Shown here one piece after another: positions 1 to 9,187 of a stretch of DNA of 64,000 nt. Position numbers and translations under genes: made by a program. This DNA is from Aplectana chamaeleonis (Eukaryota > Nematoda > Chromadorea > Rhabditida > Cosmocercidae), in assembly GCA_029168955.1 (NCBI GenBank), contig JAPDOI010001538.1, positions 62,001 through 126,000 on the forward strand. Reading direction: 5' to 3'. The notes beneath the pieces are model-generated. The model searched no databases, had not been told where the DNA came from, and was given only the letters and a program-made list of their open reading frames with translations. Each line of letters opens with the position of its first letter. Within the stretch, counting starts at the first letter, position 1.

Positions 1-27
1 GTGCCCTATATAGCAAGCCATGCTTAA

Positions 28-645
28 CCCATTCACGACCACGCCTAATTTTGGGTGGCTGCACGTTCGGACCGCGTGCAATATTGCGTCACCGTATAAC
101 GTGTCCCACCGGTGGGACACGGTGGCTTGTATACCGTCCCACGGGGGAGTGCTTTCCCTTTTTGTATCTATATTGTAGCTATCGACGAGGGTTGGACAGT
201 ATCAGAGTTTGAGCTTCCGAGACGCTTTCGTTATCAAGAAACAATTATTCAAAACCAAAACGGGGTCAACTGAGCTGCGACGGTTTTAGAAAAGGAAACG
301 TGTTTCAAACGATAGGTTCCTACAAAGCAACCTAAAAACTAGTAATAGACGACAAAAGAAATTATAAGGTGCTTTTGAAATCATTTTACAGCCGTTTTTT
401 CCTCTACTTCACCGCACCTGATTTTATGAAAGTTTAGATATGTTGTTGCACTTGACCTACTGATGGACCACGAGGTTTTTATTCAAGTGTTGGGTAGGTC
501 AATACATTGATCATATGTAGGTTCGAAGGTAGTTTCTTGTGACGGAAAAATCGATTTTCGAAAATGGTGGCCCACCGGTGGGACACGCGGTCCGAAGTGG
601 TAGTCAACGCGTGTCCCACCGGTGGGACACGTGGTCGTGAATGGG
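28..645. mobile_element. piggyBac-type MITE (TTAA target sites)
   Basis: The element is flanked by TTAA at 24-27 and 646-649. It has near-perfect terminal inverted repeats beginning CCCATTCACGACCACG; TTAA followed by CCC is the usual piggyBac end structure. Perfect 20-bp palindromes (GTGTCCCACCGGTGGGACAC) lie at 101-120 and 611-630, with a shorter version around 568-586. No open frame resembles a transposase, so it is non-autonomous. The right TTAA is shared with the next element. Confidence 0.8.
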
Positions 646-649
646 TTAA

Positions 650-1123
650 AGGCACAATCCAACCTCAAAATCGATTTTTTGTTTTTCTGTCTATCTTGGA
701 GAAAATTTATTGCTGATCACAATGGTGTCTCCAGAATCGCTCAGAGCTCACTACGGACGCAGTTATGGCTCCTCGAAAATTTCGATTTTGAACGGCTAGA
801 AGTTTGCGGACGAGTTGTCTCGAGCCTGTATTTTCTCGCTATTCACAGCCATCGTTCTGAAGCAGGCCACAATACAAGGCCAGACCAAAAACAAATCGAA
901 GAACATAGGTTTTGAATGAAATCATACGCGCGTCTCTTCCCTATTGAGGTCGGAAACCTGGCAGTGGGCGTTACCCATTTTTTCTTTCAAGGGGGCGTGG
1001 TCGACTTTTTCCTAGCCTTTTCTCGCTTATTTGAGCGAATTGAGATTTCGCGCTTGGCAGGGTTGCTATAGGCGCCGACCGGACCATAATATCAAAAATT
1101 ACCTCCAAGGTGAGACTGTGCCT
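650..1123. mobile_element. TTAA-bounded AGGCA-type MITE, copy 1
   Basis: It lies between TTAA 646-649 and TTAA 1124-1127. Its ends are imperfect inverted repeats (AGGCACAATCCAACCTC at the left, complement of GTGAGACTGTGCCT at the right). The interior is about 80-90% similar by eye to 48643-49109, including a segment with GCTGATCACAATGG and TTATGGCTCCTC. The open frame across 622-915 is not a gene. Confidence 0.75.
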
Positions 1124-1127
1124 TTAA

Positions 1128-1490
1128 CAAGGACACGAAAGACGCGTTTTTGAGCAAAAATAGGTTCTCTCTTGTTTACGTTGATTTTTGAGCGTGGAGG
1201 AATCACCGCTAGTAGGACGATATTTATCAGTGCAATGTAGCGATCAGCTCACTTATCAGCACTTTCGTGACTTGATCATTCCTGTAATCTTAGTCTTCAT
1301 TTCTTCACTCCGAGTGGGCGGATCTGGGGCACCAGGCGTGTCTGGGGCACCAAAGCGCTTGTTTGCAGCCGTTATTTTGCCGCTCCTGGCTCGTTTTCTA
1401 CCGTTCTTTCGACAGTGGGAGCCTAGGATCCTTCTCTTCTATCATTTTACTGTGGAAAGTCAACGAGGATGATCATCGTGAACGCTGCCT
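1128..1490. mobile_element. TTAA-bounded element, left end degraded
   Basis: It follows directly on TTAA 1124-1127 and ends with the inverted end CGTGAACGCTGCCT before TTAA 1491-1494, the same end type as 48151-48638 and 49622-50141. The left end does not match, so this copy is truncated or recombined. Confidence 0.45.
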
Positions 1491-1494
1491 TTAA

Positions 1495-2301
1495 GGCAGC
1501 AATATTAAACTCATTTGCGATCAGGGTTGTCAGGAGTTGGAATAAATTGCGACAGGGGTTCATGTGATGTTTGGGGAAAAACAATTTCTTGGCTTTGTGG
1601 TCTCACAATTTATTTCTGCTTTTTTTTGCATTTTTCATGGCTTTAGTATGTAGTATGCGGAGAATCTCATTCTTATATACCTAACTATGTATAATTCTTT
1701 ATCCTGAAATGAATTCATTGAAAGTGAACGTCGCCTCAAAAGAGACTAAAAACTTTCTAAATCGACAATTTACTCATTCATACCGAGAGGAAGACCCGAA
1801 AATCAACTTCAAATGAGTGATCACGAGGGGAAAACGGAAAGCGAAACATTTTGAATAGAGAAAAACAGAGCTGAGATTGCACGCTCCACGGCGGAAAACT
1901 GCCCCAGTAGCAATGCACGCGTCGCGGCGCTGAGGGTGGCTCAACGGTGGTCGGAGCGTCGTCCCTCTCAAGTCTCCGCCCACAATTACGGTTAAAGGCT
2001 GGCCCGCCAGAACGAAAATGGACAAGGCTTGCCCCCCTCGAGTGCCTGAGTAGGCGTCAAAAATTCTGTCTGCAGTCGGCACCACGAAACAGCGAATTTA
2101 AAGCGCAGATCACAATAAACGCGCTGTCATTAGGATTTGCAAAAAAAAGAAAACGATTTTAATAGCCGAGTTGAGGATTTTGAGCCTCGTTTGATGCTTT
2201 TTTTAGTTTTCAGGTCGAAATGTCTCAGATATCACCAGGATTGAGCTATTGCTACGCACAAAAGACACGCACAGACAGAAAAAAAAACTAGTCGTGTTTT
2301 C
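1495..2301. other. AT-rich spacer, no gene seen
   Basis: I see no spliced coding segment, recognisable domain or terminal repeat in these 0.8 kb. Short open frames on both strands (for example 1774-2085 minus) have no protein-like composition. Confidence 0.5.
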
Positions 2302-2305
2302 TTAA

Positions 2306-2852
2306 AGGCAGTGGTCGCGATCAAATATGCTTGTCGTCTTTTTCTCTCCAAATCCTTTCCTGGGTCTCGAGTAGTAGGACCTATAAGAAAAATCGCGAAA
2401 AAACCACTGTTTTGGGCCGAATTTGAAACCTGAACTTTCTTGCCTTTTGATGGTGGACGAGCCCTCTCCACATCATCGGCATCGATGACCTCTTATATCA
2501 AGAACATCAGCTAGCTTGAAATTGAATGTCAATCAATGAACCTTCGAATTTATGTACACATCTAGTCAAAAACATTGACTGAAGTGATGCTTTCATTATT
2601 CAACTGTTTTTATTCGTTAAATTTGCATTTATTTCGTCCTCTGAATGTCGATGATTTTTGACTGCTCGGCATGAGACTGCGATCTGTTTCGTCATCGCTG
2701 TGCACGTGTGCACGAACTAGCTTCTTTGGGCCCTAGAAACTCTATTTGTAGACCGTTTTTCACCGCGCTACCTTCATAGTTTTTCAGCTGTTTTTGATCT
2801 AAGCTGATTTTTGTAGTTTTTTCGATAACGTTTTTCATCGTGACCACTGCCT
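2306..2852. mobile_element. TTAA-bounded AGGCA-type MITE, copy 2
   Basis: TTAA at 2302-2305 and 2853-2856 flank inverted ends AGGCAGTGGTCGCGATC and its near complement (ATCGTGACCACTGCCT). About 547 bp, non-coding. Confidence 0.75.
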
Positions 2853-2856
2853 TTAA

Positions 2857-3237
2857 GGAGGAAATAAGTCCATTAAAACACAAAATCAGGGCGCGATAAT
2901 ACTCCCATGAGTATTAGGAGACCATTCATATTTTTTCAGAATTTCAGAACCACTACTTGATTTACCGCAGTCATTTTTCTTTACCCACAGCCATTTCACC
3001 CGTTCTTTAAACCTTATGTTTTATGAAAGCACAAAACTGATTTCAATGTGCCATCAAATACCTCTGTAATTCGAATCTAGCCAAAATGATGAAGCACTTG
3101 GAATTGTAAGTGTCAACCGAGTATGCGTTTGAAATCTACAGACGAACGCATGACGCGATTTGCAGGCTCAATGCTATTAAGATTCGCGACTTCTTCCTCT
3201 TTCATTTGAGTCCTCGACTGTCGGAATCGCTACCCAA
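2857..3237. other. Spacer between TTAA elements
   Basis: AT-rich sequence with no coding signal or repeat ends that I can recognise. Confidence 0.5.
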
Positions 3238-3241
3238 TTAA

Positions 3242-3684
3242 AGGCAGCAGACACGCTTGAAAAAGTTTTAGAGATAAGCACGTTTCTCGAGACGCATGGC
3301 TTCTAGTAGACCGCTCACGCCTTTAGAGACGTCAAAAACGAGTCAAAACTACCAAGTTTTAGTAATGCAAATAAAAAAAATTCCGCAATCCCGCCCCAAA
3401 ATACAAACTCGTCCACAGTTTTGATGCTTCCAACAAGGTGAACGTTCCAGTACACGCTGTAGGAGTATATCGGCTTCTCTATCTCAGTCGTTTTGTTGCT
3501 AATATTTGCGGTTTTAACCGCGCGCGGTAAAACTCGTCCACTTTCACCCGATAACAAAATAACCGTTATTCCTCTATTTGCACACAGTTTTCGTTCGTTT
3601 TTTCGTCAGTTCCCACTACAACCAGCTCCAAACCTTTGATTTATGTCATAAAATCGATATCATTTTTGAGCGTGTCTGCTGCCT
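3242..3684. mobile_element. TTAA-bounded AGGCA-type MITE, copy 3
   Basis: TTAA at 3238-3241 and 3685-3688 flank long inverted ends starting AGGCAGCAGACACGCT at the left and ending AGCGTGTCTGCTGCCT at the right. Non-coding. The right TTAA is shared with the next copy. Confidence 0.8.
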
Positions 3685-3688
3685 TTAA

Positions 3689-4173
3689 AGGCACAGGACA
3701 CCCAAAAAATTAATTTTCAGATTTCATGCTTATCTTGGAGAGAGTCACACGCTGATCACAGTGGTATCTCTGAAATTGTCCAAGACCTCCTTTGAACAAA
3801 GTTATGGCTCTTCAAAAATGCCAAGATTTTGAGGGTGAAAAATTGGTGTACGAGTTGTCTCAGGCCTGTATTTCTCTTCATTCGCAAGCGTTGTGCGAGA
3901 GCGAGCCAGGATAAGGAGACAGTCCGGCAGTGGACTGAAGAACGGTGATTGGTTAAGAATTCATGCATCCATCCAGTCGATATCGAGGTCGAAAATCCGG
4001 AAGGGGGTCGGGCCTGTGGTGGTGAGCGAAGGGGGTCGGGCCTGTGGTGGTCGCTTATATCTAGCTTATTTGGAGGAATTGAGATCTCGCATTTGGCACG
4101 TGTTATACAGGAGGGGTCTTCTACACAATTACATGAAAGTCTCAAAATTCATATCTGGAGGTGTACTGTGCCT
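3689..4173. mobile_element. TTAA-bounded AGGCA-type MITE, copy 4
   Basis: TTAA 3685-3688 and 4174-4177; ends AGGCACAGGACACCC and GGTGTACTGTGCCT. The interior is related in inverse orientation to 47266-47754 and 49114-49617. It contains an internal tandem duplication of GGGGGTCGGGCCTGTGGTGG at about 4003-4052. Confidence 0.75.
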
Positions 4174-4177
4174 TTAA

Positions 4178-4815
4178 TGGTTTTATGGCTGTTTCAAGGG
4201 GGCAGGTCGCGTAAATCCAATAGTGAAATTACTTATAAAAACTGTATTACGACAAAACATTTTCTAAAATCGAAACCTTGCCGCAATAGTTTTCTGAGTA
4301 ATCTGTATACCAAAGTGTTTATGGTTTCCAAAGGGGTGTCAGGACGCCATTGAGTGTGCGCACGGTTTCTGCGGTTGTGTGCAGGACGTCACGGGATGTT
4401 TGCTACCAAGAAGAGAATGCTTGGCACTTCCTCCCATCTCTGAAGGTATAGAGCTGTTTATTTAGAAAACTACTATAACTAGGGTGAGTTAATACTATGT
4501 AAAAATAGCTAACGTGGGATAGAATCACTTCCCATTACTCTCGAAGCGGTCCCACTAAACTGTGAGCCTAGGTGAACTGTACTTTTCGTTTTGCGGTTGC
4601 TGAATATGTACTTATTTCATGAGTGAATGAACGCAAATGATGAACTTCACATTAGAAATCGTGCTTTTGCTCAATCTGCTTCTATAGCTTCCTTTTGCTA
4701 CTTCTCTAGCTAATATTCTTGATTGTGCTAACGGTATGCTTTTCCTATTGTGACGTTTTCGTGACAGATTTCACTACATAAATACCTATTATTCAAGAAG
4801 CGGCCAACAGTGAAC
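4178..4815. other. Spacer, no gene seen
   Basis: No domain, splice-bounded coding segment or terminal repeat recognised in this AT-rich stretch. Confidence 0.45.
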
Positions 4816-4818
4816 TGA

Positions 4819-5114
4819 GGGGTATGGTATACTTTTGCGACACACGGTCGCGTCGCTCTGTACAGCGACAGCAACCGCTTCCTGCCCTTCAAATCTGTCG
4901 CTGTCGCAATGCAGTGCACAGCGACAGCGACAGTGGTAGCGACAGGCTATGGCACAATTGCAGTATGTCAGCCCTCCGCGACACGTCGCTGCGACCCACG
5001 CGCGACATCTGTTCCTACGACGGCCGTTGCGGTTACTTCGATACGGGTCCTGCTGCGATTTGTGTTAGATTGTATGCCTGTCGCTCATTACAGCGATAAA
5101 GTATACCATACCCC
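4819..5114. mobile_element. 296-bp MITE with perfect 17-bp TIRs
   Basis: The ends GGGGTATGGTATACTTT and its exact complement are flanked by a 3-bp direct repeat TGA (4816-4818 and 5115-5117). The interior is rich in imperfect GCGACAG repeats. A 3-bp duplication fits CACTA- or PIF-like superfamilies, but the ends are not diagnostic. Confidence 0.75.
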
Positions 5115-5119
5115 TGAGA

Positions 5120-5345
5120 GCGGTAAACGACTCAAAGTACGACCCATAAGAAGGAACTTACAAACCAACGTATGATCGAAGCATTGACCTACCCTAGACT
5201 TGAATACAAACCTCGTGGTCCGCCGGTAGGCCAAACGCAACAACGCATTTGGACTTTTTCAGAAATACCATCAGTTGTAGCTGAAAGAAAAAGCGTCTGT
5301 GCAGCCATATCAGAAGCATCTTATTATTTCTTTTCTGGTTCTATC
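5120..5345 (-). mobile_element. Fragment of the piggyBac-type MITE, inverted
   Basis: The reverse complement of this stretch aligns with about 345-545 of the piggyBac MITE at 28-645, sharing for example GGACCACGAGGTTT and GGGTAGGTCAAT. Terminal TTAA and CCC ends are missing, so this is an internal fragment. Confidence 0.6.
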
Positions 5346-5355
5346 GCTACTTCTC

Positions 5356-5440
5356 ATTATTTACTGTTGCTTTCTGCCTTCGAGCTTCGTAGGTGGGCAG
5401 GTTTATTGTATCGGCCTGAGCGCTTGGACGGAGTTCGTCG
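5356..5440 (-). repeat. Penelope pseudo-LTR-like repeat, 3' copy
   Basis: About 85 bp nearly identical, in the same orientation, to 16010-16094 (shared GCTTTCTGCC, GACAGGTTTATTGTAT-like and GGCCTGAGCG blocks). It lies just downstream of the GIY-YIG region. Confidence 0.65.
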
Positions 5441-5689
5441 TCTCCAGAGACCTAGAAAGCAGTGCAAGGTTAGAACTTGCTGCCTAGACCACCAAATACC
5501 TCCACAGCTCTTGCGTTTCCGATAGCCCCTTAAGCACAATGAAACAGATTCAGCAACTCACACATCTATCCACCAATAGAGCAGCGTTAACGTCTGCTTA
5601 TAACGAAAGACCAGTAACGAGTGGGTATTACTGTGCGTTGTGGTATGTGATAGTAGATGGTGTGCGCATACACACACACCGTTAACTGG

Positions 5690-7526
5690 CCGTACTTTGA
5701 GTTCGCAATCTGGTACGAACGGCAAGAGGTCGTTAGTCAAGAATGGGCTCTCGAAACGGCTGTTCATTGTGGGGTTCTGCGCGAATATCCAGAAACCTTC
5801 CAAAGCTTTGCGCGCTGAACTATCCGGCTCAACTGCCGCACTTCACTCCGGAATCGTCGCCGTTGTGATCTTCAGTTCTGTGCTTGCCCAAAGGTGTTGT
5901 AATGACGCTACGCCTTTCACCGGCTAAATGTTCTTTCACACGTGTAGCAAGCTTTCTTCCTGTCTCACCAATAAAGGTAGCATGACATGGTAAGCATTCG
6001 ATCTGGTAGATTACTCCTGCTTTCGAGTAGTCTCAAACACTACAATTTTGGCAGACAACGCAGTTTTCTGATGCACACTCCACATCGTTTAATCTATTTC
6101 TCACTAACTGACGTTTGATATTGTCATTAGGTATGTTTACAAGGACAACATCCTTATCCAGGTGTACACGTACGATGCTGCGCTGTATTGCCGCACTGAC
6201 CTGGTTAGAAACAAAAGGTATGCACAACGGGATCTTGTTTTGATGTAAGGGCTCTTTCGGCTCTACAATATGCCTTCTGTGTCGGTTGAGTGGTACATTG
6301 TAGCCGTTGTTGGTGGCTACAAACGAAGCTAATCGTCTTGATTCTTGGCGCTCACTTTTGCCTGTGCACATCTCCGTCGCTGTACGGAACATCTTGCGCA
6401 CAGCCGCCCGCTTCATGGCAGTAGGGTGAGCTGATGTTGGATGAATCAGGATGTTTTTACAGCTTCTTTTTCTGTACCATTTCACTTGGACGGTGCCTCT
6501 AGAAAGGTTTGTTTGCGTGTTGAGAAAAGCAAGCCACCCATTGCTCGGAGTCTCTCGTGTTAGCCTCATGTACTGCGCCTGCCCGTTCAGTATTCGGAAA
6601 CACTCATCCATTTCGGACTGTGTGGAAGTTATGACGCAGCAATCATCGATGTACCTGCAGTACAATAATGGATAACGAACGAGGACCGGCTCTTTTATTC
6701 TACCCATGAAGCATACTGACAGTACCGGTGCCAGTCGCTGTCCCATGGCTAGGCCTCTTATTTGTGAGTAGTAAGCACCTGACCATCTAAATATGTTGCA
6801 ACACAAGCACTCCTTGATCAACGTCATGATTTGCTGTTTGCCGAGTCCGAAGGTGTTAATTGTGCGTATATACCTTGCAAGCATCTCAGATAGTGCCTGC
6901 AGTGCTTGACCATTCTGAACATTGGTATAGAGTGACGCGACATCGAAGGAATGGATTATGCAACCCTCCTGATAGGTAGAGTGGTGCACTCATTCCAAGA
7001 AGTGATTGGTGTTCGTCAGGTGAGAAGGAACTTTAGGCAGTAATTGCTTGACGACGTTGTTTAGGGACCAAGAGATTCGATCACTTGATCCGCTCACGCA
7101 AGATATGATTGGACGTAATTTCAATGCGTCTGATTGCAGTGAAGTGATGTCCCTTTGGGATATTTTGTGCGTTTCGACAAGACCGTAAAACACTGGGCAC
7201 CATGGTTTATCCAATCTAAGACGACTGATAAATCGTTCGTCCACACCTGATGTTCTTCCGACCATTGTCCAAATATGATTGAGACGTCTGTACTGCGATA
7301 CGAACCCTCTTTCGTTTGTGAAACGATAAATGGAGCCATCTTGTAGGTGCAGTTGAATCACTGCTCGATCAAGGGATTGTTCCATCACAACAAACTCCCT
7401 ACCTTTACCGCTGACGGACACGCGGATTGTGCCATTTGCTCGATGTCTTTCAGCTCTTTGAGTCCTTCCCATTGAACATTGGTCAATGTTCTATAACGGT
7501 TCAGGACCGTAAGAACGTCTGATGAT
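5690..7526 (-). pseudogene. Penelope-like reverse transcriptase and GIY-YIG endonuclease (broken)
   Basis: The product would be an RT with a C-terminal GIY-YIG endonuclease for target-primed insertion. Visible in order: thumb/palm segments from about 7470 (RPIISCVSGSSDR); FDVASLYTN with the first catalytic Asp (near 6940); GLAMGQRLAP (motif B); RYIDD (motif C, near 6645); LAFLN; a Cys-rich linker (CASENCVVCQNC); then VIYQIEC and FIGETGRKLATRVKEHL of the GIY-YIG domain at about 5920-6020; finally an SARKALEGFWI tail. In-frame TGA stops lie at 6990-6992 and 6033-6035. Frameshifts lie near 7440 and near 5810-5830. Domains match the Penelope family clearly, but the copy cannot encode an intact enzyme. 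Confidence 0.9.
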
Positions 7527-8219
7527 ACTCTGAGAAAATTTGCATTGACCGTGGCGGGACAGCACCACAACCCGAGACCGTGCCGGGCCGATGTAGCAAC
7601 GGCACAGTGATTCGAGCCCTTGCCGCGACACTGTAGCAACGGCTCCGGAATCTTGTAAAATTCCTTCTTGTCCGCAACAGTACAGCAACGGCACCGCAGT
7701 TATGAACGGTACCGCGATAGCGAAGCGTGGACCTCGCAACAGCTCCGGGCCGGCTTCGCGATATCACCGCGACGCCACCGCTCAGTGGCAGACATGAAAA
7801 AATGGTAAAGCGAATGATCACGTCCTGATGTGTTTATCACATGCACAGCCGGTATAATAGGTGCCTCATCTCACTTGAGTTCTCATTCGGCATTCTGATG
7901 CCGGCCCTGGAAGGTGACTTCGAGTCCCTCTCCGGAGGCCAGCATATTTTTGACCGCTGGGGGATAGGGGATCCCACGGCTGGGAGTGGGGCGGTTTTCG
8001 CCGCAGGGAGGGGGCAGCCCGAATCAGGCACCGTCGTGATAGGGTTGAGGTAATTCCATAACGGGTTTGGGAGCCGTCGCGTCCTGGTTGAGACATCGAC
8101 GCGGGGTTGATGCAATGGCATAGCTGGTGGAGGGACTCTGGATAGACACTACCCTGCAGGCACCGATTACGAGCCTTCAAGGCAGGGTTGGTCTGCCGCC
8201 GGTGCAAATTTTCTCAGAG
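7527..8219. mobile_element. 693-bp MITE with TA target duplication inside the Penelope element
   Basis: Perfect 17-bp inverted ends (CTCTGAGAAAATTTGCA and complement) are flanked by TA on both sides. The host reading frame resumes exactly across the site. The left part (7560-7760) is made of GC-rich GCAACGGCNCCG repeats like those at 58.9-59.5 kb. TA duplication suggests mobilisation by a Tc1/mariner-type transposase. No coding capacity is seen. Confidence 0.75.
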
Positions 8220-8397
8220 TAGAATGCGAAACTTGACGTCAACATCAGGAACTGGTTCAGGCTCTCTATAAAAAGTTCGTTGGAATGGTAGTGGAGGTAG
8301 ACGATTGTTGCTTGGATTACGAGTGTTGTCAGTATTTCCATTTGACCTGTTGTTGCTCATAATTCGCGACGAGTCCCTCAGTTTTTCAAACCTCCCA
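8220..8397 (-). pseudogene. Penelope-like element, middle coding segment
   Basis: On the minus strand this encodes a protein-like stretch with RFEKLRDSS, then an Asn-rich linker, then LPFQRTFYREPEPVPDVD and a continuation that joins in frame to SSDVLTVLNRYRTLTN at 7441-7526 once the MITE 7527-8219 and one TA are ignored. This is the region between the N-terminal domain and the RT of Penelope-like proteins. Confidence 0.7.
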
Positions 8398-8406
8398 CTA
8401 CTTTAC

Positions 8407-8514
8407 ACTCGAACGCTAACGTCGGACAGGGAACGAAATTCTCATGTCGTAAGATAGCGTGTTTGGCCGCGTTGGCTGCAGACACTACAACTTATTTCAC
8501 GACTACGAGAAAAA
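8407..8514 (+). repeat. MULE left TIR
   Basis: Inverted counterpart of 15267-15375; the outer end abuts the TSD 8398-8406. Confidence 0.9.
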
Positions 8515-9187
8515 TATGCGATAACGCACTTTTCTTTTTTTTCCATATGATGGATGACTTTATTTACTTCTTGAACGATTTCGACTTTTAGAATTTCTTG
8601 TCCAAGCCATATTTTTTACGATTCTTTCCACAAGTTTCTACTATTGTCCTCTAGAACATCTACCGTCTTCACTTCCCGTTGCCTTCGATGCGCGGTAATC
8701 ATTCCTGTATTTGTTGTCAGTGTTTTCACATTCGTGTGCATTAGTTCTCTCTATATTCCATTCCAGCTCTTACTCTCTAAATGTTCAGTTTCTAATTTTC
8801 AAAAGTTTTGTGAAGCTCTCTTTTAGATTATGATAAAATGTCAGAAGGAAATGAGCCGTATTAGCGCATCGAACTTCTAAAGTTCCTGCCTGATTGATTC
8901 CTGCTTTTCCGCTGTATATATCGCGTTTATCGTGAATGTCTGGGCGGCCTCCATCAAGTAGCTAACGTATCGTAGCTGTGTCGTCGCCATCATTGAAACG
9001 CTGTAATTGTTTTCGTGAAATATAAGGTTGAAATGGAGGCACCGAAGCTATTCTACGATGCTGATTGCTCTTTGATGGAGACATGCATAGGTATATGATT
9101 CTATCATAAGGAACAATCTATCCGAGTTTCAGTGCACATCGATAAATTTGAATTTGGTAGATGAACTTTAATCTTTGCCCGTGAATC
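8515..9187 (+). other. MULE 5' non-coding region
   Basis: AT-rich. An ATG at 9033 opens 19 codons up to a good donor at 9091 (GTATATG), but no downstream acceptor keeps the phase, so I do not include it in the gene. Confidence 0.4.

Noticed and set aside
4824..5175. Ser/Asp-rich 91-codon frame
   Set aside because: Produced by GCGACAG repeats inside a 296-bp MITE.
8407..8514. Protein-like reading of the MULE TIR as part of the Penelope N-terminus
   Set aside because: The 9-bp duplications and inverted counterpart at 15267-15375 show that it is the transposon end; the open frame is accidental.
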